This document shows, piece after piece, positions 21,973 to 33,323 of a stretch of 64,000 bases of DNA. The notes below the pieces were generated by a model. It saw only the letters and a list, made by a program, of their open reading frames with translations, searched no databases and was not told the origin of the DNA. The position numbers were made by a program, and so were the translations under genes. Origin of the DNA: Artocarpus heterophyllus (lineage: Eukaryota > Streptophyta > Magnoliopsida > Rosales > Moraceae); assembly GCA_025403435.1 (NCBI GenBank), contig CM046353.1, forward strand, positions 21,397,987-21,461,986. Direction: 5' to 3'. Each line of letters opens with the position of its first letter. The stretch's first letter is position 1.

Positions 21973-24006
21973 TGTTAGACATGTTTGCCCTAAGGAGTAA
22001 AAATGTAATACGTTTTTGGAAGACATTTTTATCAATAAAGAATTTATTCATTTATATATACCAAATCCTGCCCTTTTTACGTTCATATTTGTTGAATGTA
22101 TGATAAGCAAACAGTAGTCTGAGACTGTCAGTCTAAACCTTAAGAATTGGGCATATGATGGACTGATTATGCAAAAGACACGATTCTTAAGGTGACGGTC
22201 TAAAACATATGATCCGCAATCGAGCGTATAAAGTTGGGCACTTTATTCATGTAAAGATTGTTATGTTGTCTATATCCCTTTTGGGAGATGGTTTGTCTTG
22301 ACCATCGGAGTTAGACTCCATGCATAGAAACATTGACACGTTGTCATAGGTGACAATGTGTTGGATCGGGACATAAAGTGAATTGATTAGGGTTAATAAT
22401 TCTGTCTCGGTAAATCGATTCACTTTAGACAGTCATTTGTATTGTATCTTAATCCTAAGATGAATAGTGGGCCCGTTGTCTCGACTTGTGTCTTTTGATG
22501 TACCAATGGGTGACTCCCACGTCTCTATAGTGGTATGCATGCCGGCACATTGGAGGCATGACTCTTGATAGCGTAGACTTGTTATTCATAGATATGGAAT
22601 CCATAGCTCCTCTTTAGAAGTAATGATATCCTCTTATATGCGTTGTCCTGTAATTAAAAAACTGGAGCGCTCAACCATTTGGATACATAGGTGTAACCGA
22701 ATGGTATACTATCTTTGGATGGTAAGTTTTCTAATGGTGAGACAATGGAACGTAAGATAAAAATAATCGGGAAGGTAAGACAGAACTTGTCCTTAAGCCG
22801 ATTATGGATGATCATATGGGGATACGATACACTATGATATGACATGGAGACTTAGCTACACGAGCTTTGTAATTCTATAAAGTTCGAGAGTGCAGCCTCA
22901 AGCTTTTAGTGGAGTAGCGTTGGAGTTGATAATTGTGAAATGTATATCTGGGATATTGGGTTTCATAATTATCATGAGCTTGAACTTTATAGGTCCATTT
23001 TGGTCCCCTTTGCTAGCTCACAAAATCCTATAATGACACGGCGTGCTTTTCCAATAATTGGTGACATATGTCAGATTTATCAGATTGGTTTAAAATTTGT
23101 AAGAATCAAATAATTCATGTCTGTTTATCGGTTGAATTAATTTTGTAAGAAATTAGTTCAAGATAAACTTGTTGAATTATTGCGATCAGATAATTCTTGT
23201 CTGTTTATCGGTTGTTTTAATTTTGGACAAAATTAGAACAAGATAAACTTGTAGAATTATTGTGAATTGATTTATTTTCTTAGAGATTATCTCGATAAAG
23301 TTTGTTTTGATCAGATAACTTCTTTATTGGGTTATTTGAATCAAAACTGAGACTTTATCCTTTAGAATCTCAGGTGGAAAATAACAGATTTACGGAGATT
23401 TTTTCTTGGGAGTTTGGCCTGCCGGATGACGTGGTCGGCCTGCCGAACTGGCCTGTTCGGCCTGTCGATTAGAATGTTTGGCCTGCCGATCAGTGGAGAT
23501 AAGATTACACATTTTCACATGGATCTTATCAGATATTGATCCGAACTTGATTCTGTTTCGAGTTTTTGAGACCTAATCTGATATGGACTGACCCCAGGAC
23601 TAATAGGTATAAAAAGGGAGTGAGTCTCATGATTTACTCATATCAATTTGAGAGATTAAGAGTGATACTCTTCTAGTGAGCATCTGAAAACTCCTTGAGA
23701 GCTTTTGTTTACAAATCACGAGCACTAGCTTTGGGTTCTCTCTGTTGGTTGGAAGGAGAGTCACCGGTGGAAGAGCTGTACGTGTGAGCCCACACTCACT
23801 CTAGTTGTGGATAGAGAATGGCAAAGACGACCAGTTGGTTGAGGCTCTTCTGGAAGGTTACTTCTCTACATAGGTTACGGAGGTTCTTCGGCATACTGAG
23901 GTTAATAAGATCTGTCTAATTTATACATATAACATGTCAAACTTGTGTTTTGGAAATTACTCTGATGAAAATTTTTAAAATTCTGCTACGCGCTTTGTTT
24001 CCAACA
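21973..24006 (+). mobile_element. CopD solo LTR (2034 bp) in CopC leader
   Basis: A complete LTR of the main copia family, TGTTAGACATG...TTTCCAACA, flanked by perfect TATAC duplications (21968-21972 and 24007-24011), with no internal region. It is the product of LTR-LTR recombination. It carries a dyad array (23409-23503) and a TATA box (GGTATAAAAAGGGAG near 23607). Confidence 0.93.
23409..23503. repeat. Dyad array in CopD solo LTR
   Basis: Four to five units (GCCTGCCGG, TCGGCCTGCCGAAC, TTCGGCCTGTCGAT, TTTGGCCTGCCGAT) with central CT in the sense direction, about 100 bp upstream of the TATA box. Confidence 0.85.
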
Positions 24007-25062
24007 TATACATGGTAAATCATATTATAATGCAGACAAGCAAAGCAATCAAGCAAAGCTACAAGCAAAATAATAATAACCGTAATATTATGGTTCCACC
24101 CTAGAGAATAGAAAACTAAGATTACAAGAGAATAATCGAGACATTTATTGATTCTTCATCCTTGAATCCTCAAGCTGTATCCTTCTTCATGTAATACCCA
24201 TCTTCAAGTCTTCAATCCCGTTATGAACTTCATATTTTTGGTCAAATCCATATTTAATGTTTCTTAGAATCACCTCAAAAATAAAATTAAAACTACACCG
24301 AAAAAATTGCACTTTTTTTGGACACTCGGCAGCTCTCGGTCGGCAGGCCGATCTGGGTGATCGGCCTGCCAGTCATGCTTCATCGGCCTGCCGATCTGAT
24401 AAGTCGGCCTGTCGATCCATGAAGGTTCGGCCTACCGAACTGAAAGTTTGGCCTGTTGGCAAAGCACCCCAATTTCTGCCCCACTGTTGGCCTACCGGAC
24501 CATATGTCCGGCTTGCCGATCTGTGACCATCGGCCTGCCGAACTATGATGTCTGGCATGCCGATTGAGCAATAATCACTTGTTCCAGAAAATATAACTTT
24601 AATGCAATTTATCAATTTTATTTTCAACAATTCAAAAACATAAAATTAGAGACTTAGGAAATACTTGGAGGCGCCATCATCAATCTTTAAGATCCGACTT
24701 CTCGTTCCGTCTTCTCCGAATAATCATTTAATTACAAAATTCTTGCAAATTTAAAAATTAAATAACAATCACTAGACGGAGATGATAGTCCGCCATCTAA
24801 TTACATGAAAAACCTAGATACACATTCTAACCTCTAAGGAACCACAACCGGTATTAATTAATTAATAAATAATTAAACAATGATTTAATCAACCATAATT
24901 AATTAATAAACATTCACCACATAATCCATGACAACATATATATTATATAGAAACCTAGAGTGCCATCTCTCTATAAAATTCAATTCAAGCATAGGAGAGA
25001 TAAAGATCACAAAATTTATGCATATAACATGACACAAACTTGCAAATTTATGTAAAAACTAT
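24007..25062 (-). mobile_element. CopC leader, PBS-proximal part with dyad array
   Basis: This continues the leader after CopD. 24324-24562 is a dense dyad array (about nine units) that opens with CTCGGTCGGC. The rest is AT-rich and non-coding, with a CCACCCTAGAG motif near 24097 and a conserved block near 24760-24860 (AGACGGAGATGATAGTCCGC). The gag-distal end meets the PBS at 25063. Confidence 0.8.
24324..24562. repeat. Dyad array in CopC leader
   Basis: About nine units of TCGGCCTGCCGAT type with central CT on the plus strand, which is AG in the element's sense direction, opposite to the U3 arrays. It is GC-rich against an AT-rich background. Confidence 0.88.
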
Positions 25063-25075
25063 GGCTCTGATACCA
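25063..25075 (-). other. CopC primer binding site (tRNA-iMet)
   Basis: The plus strand GGCTCTGATACCA is the reverse of TGGTATCAGAGCC, two bases from the LTR end at 25078. Confidence 0.9.
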
Positions 25076-25077
25076 AT

Positions 25078-27115
25078 TGTTAGAAACAAAGTGCGCAGCG
25101 GAATTTTAAAAATTTTTTTCATCAGAGTAATTTCCAAAACACAAGTTTGACATGTTATATGTATAAATTAGACAGATCTTACTAACCTCTGTGTGCCGAA
25201 GAACCTCCGCAACCTGTGTAGAGAAGTAACATTCCAAAAGAGCCTCAACCAACTGGTCTTCTTTGCTATTCTCTATCCACAACCGGAGTGAGTGTGGGCT
25301 CACATATACAGCTCTTCCACGGGTGACTCTCCTTCCAACCAATAGAGAGAACCCAAAGCTAGTGTCCGTGATTTGTGAACAAAATCTCTCAGGGAGTTTT
25401 TCAAATGCTCACTAGAAGAGTATCACTCTTAATCTCTCAAATTGATCTGAGTAAATCATAAGACTCACTCTCTTTTTATAGCTATTGGTCCTGGGGTCAG
25501 TCTGTATCAGATTAGGTCTCAAAAACTCGAAATAGAGTCAAGTTTGGATCAATATCTGAGAAGATCCGTGTGAAAAAGCGTAATCTTATCTCTTGCTGAT
25601 CGGCAGGCCGAACAGCCTGATAGACAGGCCGAACAGGCCCCATCGGCAGGCTAAACACGTCATCCAATAGGCCAAGCTCCCGAGAAAAAATCTCCACGAA
25701 TCTTTTATTTTCCACACGAGATTCTAAAGGATAAAGTCTCAGTTTTGATTCAAATAACCCAATATAAAAGTTATCTGATCAAAAAAAACTTTATCAAGGT
25801 AATCTCTAAGAAAATAAATCAATTCACAATAATTCTACAAGTTTATCTTGTTCTAATTTGTCCAAAATTAAAATAACCGATAAACAGACAAGAATTATCT
25901 GATCGCAATAATTCAACAAGTTTATCTTGAACTAATTTCTTACAAAATTAATTCAACCGATAAACAGACATGAATTATTTGATTCTTACAAATTTTAAAC
26001 CAATCTGATAAATCCAACATAAGTCACCAATTATTGGAAAAGCACGTCGTGTCGTTACAGGATTTTGTGAGCTAGCAAAGGGGACCAAAGTGGACCTATA
26101 AAGTTCAAGCTCATGATAATTATGAAACCTAATATCCCAGATATACATTTCACAATTATCAACTCCAACGCTACTCCACTAAAAGCTTGGAGCTGCACTC
26201 TTGAACTTTATAGAATTACGAAGCTCGTGTAGCTAAGTCTCCATGACATATCATAGTGTATCGTAACCCCATATGATCATCCATAATCGGCTTAAGGACA
26301 AGTTCTGTCTTACCTTCCCGATTATTTTTATCTTATGTTCCATTGTCTCACCATTAGAAAACTTACCATCCAAAGATAGTATACCATTCGGTTACACCTA
26401 TGTATCCAAATGGTTGAGCGCTCCAGTTTTCCAATTATAGGACAACGCATATAACATTATATCATTACTCCTAAAGAGAAGCTATGGATTCCATATCTAT
26501 GAATAACAAAGTCTATGCTATCAAGATTCATGCCTCCAACGTACCGGCATGCATACCACTGTTGAGATGTGGGTGTCACCTTTTGGCATATCAAAAGACA
26601 AAAGTCGAGACAACAGGCCCACTATTCATCTCAGGATTAAGATACAATACAAATGACTGTCTAAAGTGAGTCGATTTGCCAAGACAGAATTATTAATCCA
26701 AATCAATTCACTTTATGTCACGATCCAACACATCGTCACCTATGACAACATGCCAATGTTTCTATTCATAGAGTCCAACTCCGATGGTCAAGACAAACCA
26801 TCTTCCATAAGGGATATAGACAACATAACAATCTTTGCATGAACAAAGCACCCAACTTTATTCCCTCGATTGCGGATCATATGTTTTAGACCGTCACCTT
26901 AAGAATCGTGTCGTCCGCATAATCAGTCCATCATATGCCCAATTCTTATGGTTTAAACTAACAGTCTCAGACTACTGTTTGCTTATCATACATTCAACAA
27001 ATATGAACGTAAAGAGGACAAGATTTGGTATATATAAATGAATAAACTCTTTATTGATAAAAATGTCTCCAAAAACGTATTACATTTTTACTCCTTAGGG
27101 CATACATGTCTAACA
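25078..27115 (-). mobile_element. CopC 5' LTR (2038 bp)
   Basis: Full-length LTR, on the plus strand TGTTAGAAACAAAG...GTCTAACA. It is followed by GCTAT (27116-27120), which pairs with GCCAT at 15779-15783; CopG's empty site reads GTTAT, so the two copies differ by C/T transitions only. The TATA box (minus sense GCTATAAAAAGAGAG) lies near 25474-25485. A dyad array lies at 25599-25680 and a splice-donor-like GTTAGTAAG at 25186. Confidence 0.9.
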
Positions 27116-29108
27116 GCTATATGCATAAATTTTGTGATCTTAATCTCTCCTATGCTTGAATTGAATTTTATAGAGAGTTGGCACTCTAGGTTTCTATATA
27201 ATTATATGTTGTCATGGATTATATGGTGAATGTTCATTAATTAATTATGGTTGATTAAATTTTTATTTAATTATTTATTAATTAATTAATTTATATCGGT
27301 TATGGTTCCTTAGAGGTTAGAATATGTATCTAGATTTTTCATGTAATTAGATGGCGGACTATCATCTCCTTCTAAGAATTTTTATTTAATTTGAAATTTG
27401 TAAGAATTTTGTAATTAAATAATTATTTGAAAAAGACGGATCTAGAAAACGAATCTAGAAGGCGGATCTAGAAGAATGATGATGGCGCTTCCAAATATTT
27501 CTTGAGTCTCTAATTTTATGTTTTTGAATTGTTAAAAATAAATTTGATAAATTGCTTTAAAAATTGTATTTTCTGGAATGGAGATTTCTACTCGGTCGGC
27601 ATGCCAAACATCACAGTTCGGCAGGCCAATGGTCATAGATCGATAGGCCAGAATTGTGGTTCGGCAGGCCGTCAGTGGAGCAGAAATCGACTGGCTCTAC
27701 CGGCAGGCCGAACTTCCAGTTCAGCATGCCAAACTTTCATAGGTCGGTAGGCCGATCTTTTTGATCGGCAGGCCGATGGAGCATGATCGGCAGGGCGATT
27801 TCCTAGATCGACCTGCCGACCGAGAGCTAAAAAATTTTTTTAGAAAAGGTGCAATTTTTGCTATGCAGTTTTAATTTTATTTTTGAGATGATTATGAGAA
27901 ACATTAAATTTGGATATGACTAGAAAAATGATGTATTTGATTCATACGAGATTGAAGACTTGAAGATGGGAATTATGTGAAGAAGGATACAACTTGAGGA
28001 TACAACTTGATTCATATGGGAATTGTATTTTTTGGAATGGAGATTTGTACTCGGTCGGCATGCCAAACATCACAGTTTGGCAGGCCGATGGTCATAGATC
28101 GATAGGCCGGAGTTGTGGTTCGGCAGGCCGTCAGTGGAGCAGAAATCGACTGGCTCTACCGGCAGGCCGAACTTCCAGTTTGGCATGCCAAACTTTCATA
28201 GGTCGGTAGGCCAATCTTTTTGATCGGCAGGGCGATTTCCTAGATCGACCTACCGACCGAGAGCTAAAAAATTTTTTTAGAAAAGGTGCAATTTTTGCGA
28301 TGCAGTTTTAATTTTATTTTTGAGATGATTCTGAGAAACATTAAATTTGGATATGACTAGAAATATGATGTATTTGATTCATACAGGATTGAAGACTTGA
28401 AGATGGGAATTACGTGAAGAAGGATACAACTTGAGGATTCAAGGATGAAGAATCGATAAATGTCTCGATTATTCAATTGTAATCTTAGTTTTCTATTCTC
28501 TAGGGTGGAGCCATAATATTACGGTTATTATTATTTTGCTTGTAGCTTTGCTTGTCTGCATTATAATATAATTTGCCATTTATATTGATAATATGTCATA
28601 TAGAATAGGTAGTGCCACTCATATTAAAATTGTTCATGTATATTCTTAAAATAAAACCTTGATTTCAAAAGATTGAGTGGGAGAAGGTTTTCGAAGAGAG
28701 AGCCTAAGGCCTCCATCATTGGTCCATAGGCAGAACAAGGTGGTCTCGACCCCTAGGAAGGGATTTCTATCATGTACCAGATTGGATCTCTGAGAGGATA
28801 AGGTATTTTAGCATGATTTATGGTTGCACACCCCTAGGTGGTGATTATAAACTATGGATAAAATATTGAAACGATGGTTATACACTCACATTAATTTTAT
28901 TATTAACCTCCCCTAGGAGCTCTGTTAATAAAATTAATGGCCAAAGAAACGATTATTAATATATGCTGGATCATACGGGTCCTGGATGGCATATATTAAT
29001 CAGGAGGGGATCCGTGTTCCTGATTGAATTTGGCATGACTCCCCTAGGAGCTTGTTAGATTCTGAGTTATGAATTATCGTTGTAAGGTTATGGTATTTTC
29101 AAGGTTTT
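27116..29108 (+). mobile_element. CopB leader, resumed, with duplicated dyad array and hairpins
   Basis: This continues from 15783 and matches the CopG leader from 43318. It contains two dyad arrays in a tandem duplication (about 27562-28015 and 28016-28438), then the TCTAGGGTGGAGCC block (28499), then hairpins with CCCCTAGG cores at about 28749-28756, 28831-28838, 28910-28917 and 29041-29048. It ends at CAAGGTTTTG (29100-29109), where an internal deletion joins it to the 3' LTR. No gag or pol remains. Confidence 0.88.
27562..28438 (+). repeat. ~455-bp tandem duplication containing two dyad arrays
   Basis: Both copies start near TTGTATTTT(C/T)TGGAATGGAGA and run through the array, the AAAAAATTTTTTTAGAAAAG block and GAAGAAGGATACAACTTGAG. 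The arrays are at 27592-27823 and 28051-28258, with about nine and eight units, central AG in the sense direction. The second copy lacks one GATCGGCAGGCCGATGG unit. CopG has a single copy here. Confidence 0.85.
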
Positions 29109-30734
29109 GGATTAATAATTCTGTCTTGGCAAATCGATTCACTTTAGACAGTCATTTGTATTGTATCTTAATCCTGAGATGAATAGTGGGCCCGTTGTCT
29201 CGACTTGTGTCTTTTGATATGCCAAAGGGTGACACCCACATCTCAATAGTGGTATGCATGCCAGTGCATTGGAGGCATTACTCTTGATAGCGTAGACTTG
29301 TTATTTATAGATATGGAATCCATAGCTCCTCTTTAGGTGTAATGATATAATCTTATATGCGTTGTCCTGTAATTGGAAAACTGGAGCGTTCAACCATTTG
29401 GATACATAGATGTAACCGAATGGTATACTATCTTTGGATGGTAAGTTTTCTAATGGTGAGACAATGGAACAAAAGATAAAAATAATCGGGAAGGTAAGAC
29501 AGAACTTGTCCTTAAGCTGATTATGGATGATCATATGGGGTTACGATACACTATGATATGTCATGGAGACTTAGCTACACGAGCTTCGTAATTCTATAAA
29601 GTTCAAGAGTGCAGCTCCAAGGTTTTAGTGGAGTAGCATTGGAGTTGATAATTGTGAAATGTATATTTGGGATATTGGGTTTCATAGTTATCGTGAGCTT
29701 GAACTTTATAGGTCCATTTTGGTCCCTTTGCTGGCTCACAAAATCCTGTAACGATACAGCGTGCTTTTTCAATAATTAGTGACTTATGTCGGATTTATTA
29801 GATTGGTTTAAAATTTGAAAGAATCAAATAATTCATGTCTGTTTATTGGTTGAATTAATTTTGTAATAAAATTAATTTAAGATAAACTTGTTGAATTATT
29901 GGGATCGGATAATTCTTGTCTGTTTATCGGTTGATTTAATTGGATAAATTAAATGAAGATAAACTTGTAGAATTATTGTGAATTGATTTATTTTCTTAGA
30001 GATTATCCTAATAAAGTTTGTTTTGATCCGATAACTTCTCTATTGGGTTATTTGAATCAAAAAAAGAGTTTATCCTATAGAATCTCGGGTGGAAAATAAA
30101 AGATTCATAGAGATATTTACGCGGCAATTCGGCCTGCTGATCTACATGTTCGGCCTATCGATGGGGCATGTTCGGCCTGTCGAATAGGCTGTTTGGCCTA
30201 CCGATCAGCGAGAGGTAAGATTACGCTTTTTCACACAGATCTTATTAGATATTGATCCAAACTTGATTCTTTTTCGAGTTTTTGAGACCAAATCTGATAA
30301 GGACTGACCCCAGGACCAATCGCTATATAAAGGGAGTAAGTCTCATGAGTTACTTAGATCAATTGAGAGATTAAGAGTGATACTCTTCTAATGACCATCT
30401 GAAAACTCCCTGAGAGCTTTTGTTCACAAATCTCGAACACTAGCTACGGGTTCGCTCGATTGGTTGGAAGGAGAGTCACTAGTGGAAGAGTTGTACGTGT
30501 GAGCCCACACTCACTCCAATCGTGGATAGAGAATAGCAAAGAAGACCAGTTGGTTGAGGCTTTTTTGGAACGTTACTTCTCTTCACAGGTTGCGGAGGTT
30601 CTTCGGTACACAAAGGTTAGTAAGATCTGTTTAATTTATACATATAGCATGTCAAACTTGTGTTTTGGAAAAATACTCTGATGTTAAAAATTTTTCAAAT
30701 TCGCTCTGCGCACCTCACATTGTTTTTTCCAACA
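29109..30734 (+). mobile_element. CopB 3' LTR, 5'-truncated (1626 bp)
   Basis: It matches the 5' LTR from GGATTAATAATTC (14121) onward and ends TTTTTTCCAACA at 30734, followed by the CATTT duplication (30735-30739). The first ~406 bp of the LTR are missing. Breakpoint microhomology is TTTG. A dyad array lies at 30127-30206 and a TATATAAAGGGAG promoter near 30323-30335. Confidence 0.9.
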
Positions 30735-30912
30735 CATTTTTCTATGTCACAATAATAATTCAAGTGTGAAATAATTAATTTAGAATTCAATAATTCTAAA
30801 CTAAATATGTATAATTCATTCTATGCATTAAATCCAATATAGTGTCATAGAGGTGGCATTGGAGACATAGTGACCGATAACCCAAGCTCCAATAAATTTG
30901 ACAACTAATCAA
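30735..30912 (-). mobile_element. CopA 5' LTR, segment 2
   Basis: Non-coding LTR sequence continuing from 13714 after CopB. It includes GGTGGCATTGGAGACATAG and ends in ATCAA (30908-30912), the target duplication of GyJ solo LTR 2. Confidence 0.7.
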
Positions 30913-31823
30913 TGATGCAAGCATTGGACCTGCACAAGTTAGAAGCAATGTTCGTGATCCCTTAAGCCATTCAAGTGGTCCAATCACGAGGTCTAAGGCC
31001 AAGCGATTCAAGGAGGCATTGAATGGGCTCATTCAACGAGTTTGCAACGTGCCACATAATTGGAGCCCCGGCATAGGCCCAAGTCAATCTCAAGAGAGCC
31101 TAGTCACGATTATTAAGGTTCTAGAAGATTCACATTGATGATGTGCATGATTCTAGTAAATTGTGGGGCAGATTTATAATTTTGGGAAACCTTCCTATTT
31201 TAGATTGACACTTAGGCGCCATGTCATCATGTTTGAGCCTCATCGTCAATTTATTTTCCTGGTGTAATTTTTGTATTTTCTTAGTTGTCAAATTTAGTTT
31301 TGTTAGGCATAAAACAAACCTGGATATTTTCCTTTTTTCTAGATTAGGTTAGTCGCATTTTAAGGGATAAGATTAGCAACATTCCTTTTGTGTTATTTTA
31401 GGGCTTAATTTTGCATGGCAAAGCGCCAAATAAGGGATTTTCTAGGTCAACCTTTGCTTAGGGATTCTTTTGGGCTAAAAATCGTTCCCAGATAATTGTA
31501 AACACTCTGTTATTTTAAATTAATCAATCAGATCATTATTCATGAATTTCGTGAGGCTTTTCTTGCATTCTTCTTATTTTTTTGAGAAGACTCTTTGAAC
31601 TTATCAAGATTAATCTTGTGGCGTTCAACAAACTGACTTATCATATAGGGTTTTAAAGTGTTCTTGAAATTCTAGGTGTGGCGTCTTCCTATCCGTGGTT
31701 CTTGGTTCGTGTCTCACTAGATTACGGGTCAAGGCTCAACAAACTTGTGTCTTAAGGGATTAAGGGTTTGAATTCTAGATTTGGTGTCGGGTCTTGTCGC
31801 GTTAGTTGGCAGGGTTCATATCA
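30913..31823 (+). mobile_element. GyJ solo LTR 2 (911 bp) with pol C-terminal codons at its start
   Basis: The ends are TGATGCAAGC and GGTTCATATCA, flanked by perfect ATCAA duplications (30908-30912, 31824-31828). From the second base a plus-strand frame is open for 74 codons (30914-31135): DASIGPAQVRSNVRD, then SSGPITRSKAKRFKEALNG, ending VLEDSH before TGA. This looks like the end of a plant gypsy polyprotein running into its 3' LTR. The remainder (31136-31823) is non-coding. No internal region accompanies it, hence a solo LTR. Confidence 0.75.
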
Positions 31824-32756
31824 ATCAAAATTTTTAATTAATGTGCCAAATTTATTAGTTTTAATGTTACTCCACTAAAAACCTGAAACTGAACTCTTGA
31901 GATTATAGTAAACTTACTCAAAGAAGATTAGCAAGTTGTCCATTGTTTGATTGTTACATATAAATCAGTCCTCCATAAATAGTTCATAATAAGAGCTAGG
32001 TTCAATTTTCGTTTACCTCTCTTATTATATCTTTATCCTTGAGTTCCAATAATTCTCTAATGAACATTTAATTCATAATCTTATTATGAACGAGCGCTCT
32101 ACTATTCAAACCTCGAATTGTCACTTAAGAAAACTATTTTTCTAACTTCCATAGGGAAGGAATATATTCCATATCTGTATAATATTATTCCCAGCCATTT
32201 ATTACATTATGTTTCCAAGATGCGAAGTTATGATTCATGTTTAGACAAATCTTACCAAGCAAGTCAAAAAACATAATGTCATAAACAGGAGTCTAATAAA
32301 TACTCAGGATTAAGACTATCAAATATATGATCATCATAGTGATAAATTTGAATATTCTATTTGTAACGAATGATTATTAGAGATTCATAATTTATCTGGT
32401 CCAATCCTATATAATCTCATTATGTAAAGTACCTCCAACTAATGCCTCTACATTAATAGCCCAGATAAGACTATTTCATTCCAAATGAGATTGGACCGTA
32501 CTTGTAATATTTAATTAAAGATCCCAAACCTTAATTAATTATTATAGACTATTTAGATTATTATCTATAAATTTTATCTCTCAGCATATAATACTTATAT
32601 GCTAAATTTATAGTCATATAAATAATCATGGAATTTTCTTGATATTTATAAATGTATTCATAACACATATAAGCAACCAAAATAATTATAAATATCACTT
32701 TATTTATTTATTAATAATATATACAATGTCATAGCATTTAGGGCATAGTCTCAACA
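31824..32756 (-). mobile_element. CopA 5' LTR, segment 3 (5' end)
   Basis: The last LTR portion, ending (plus strand) GGGCATAGTCTCAACA at 32756. In the sense direction the LTR therefore begins TGTTGAGACTATGCCC, a common start for plant copia LTRs. It shares with the main copia family the block around ACTCCACTAAAA (31868). Non-coding and AT-rich. CopA's own target duplication partner is outside the window. Confidence 0.72.
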
Positions 32757-32928
32757 GGAGCCTCTCCTAGAAGTTTATGATTCAACCCCATCAATAATGT
32801 TCGAACGACAAATAAAAAACTATATAAATCTATTCTCAAGTTGGACAGATTAGGTGAGAATATGACGAATCAAAACATAATTTACTGCAACTTGTGGTAG
32901 CGTTTTTAATCAATATATGTGCAAAGAA
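32757..32928. other. Host-like unique sequence upstream of TRIM
   Basis: 172 bp between the CopA LTR end and the TRIM. No repeat of anything else in the window and no coding signal. It ends CAAAGAA, of which AAGAA is duplicated after the TRIM. Confidence 0.45.
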
Positions 32929-33239
32929 TGATATGAACCCACCTAACTTCACCTCAAAAGCTAGCTCGTGAGGGGAGGATTGTGAACCTATATATATAAC
33001 ACCTAAGACCTCTCTTGCTAACTGATGTGGGACACATCATTCCCGACCCCTTTAGACTGCTTGTCCTTGTGTAGATAACCTTTGTACATGCACCCACCGA
33101 CCAATCAAGAGTAGGCTCTGATACCATATGATATGAACCCGCCTAACTCTACCTCAAAAGCTAGCTCGTGAGGGGAGGATTGTAAACCCATATATATAAC
33201 ACCCAAGACCTCTCTTGCTAACCGATGTGGGATACATCA
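32929..33239 (-). mobile_element. Complete TRIM element (311 bp) with 111-bp terminal repeats
   Basis: Terminal direct repeats 32929-33039 and 33129-33239 are 111 bp each, run TGATATGAACCC...CATCA and differ at only a few sites. Perfect AAGAA duplications flank it (32924-32928, 33240-33244). On the minus strand the right repeat is followed after 2 nt by TGGTATCAGAGCC (33114-33126), an iMet PBS. A purine tract, AAAGGGGTCGGGAA, lies directly before the left repeat (about 33040-33053). It has no coding capacity and needs another element's enzymes. It does not contain the 5S rRNA-like sequence of Cassandra elements. Confidence 0.92.
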
Positions 33240-33323
33240 AAGAATTTAAGGCTACGAAATGCGATGGTGAATGTCTAATATATACTTGTGATGCGTGGAA
33301 TTTTTAATGTCAAGCTAAACGAT

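Noticed and set aside
24324..24562. CRISPR-like array
   Set aside because: Units of 12 bp with variable short spacers in a eukaryotic retrotransposon leader, no cas genes, and the unit is a dyad within transposon sequence.
24257..24630. Frames with repeated GRQADL/CRSDK-like units (24257-24630, 27529-27750, 27994-28209, 43715-44015)
   Set aside because: Translation of the dyad arrays gives repeated peptides in several frames. There is no codon bias or consistent frame.
32929..33239. Two short direct repeats as a possible tandem duplication or Cassandra element
   Set aside because: PBS, PPT and target duplication fit a TRIM, and no 5S rRNA-like promoter boxes were seen in the repeats.
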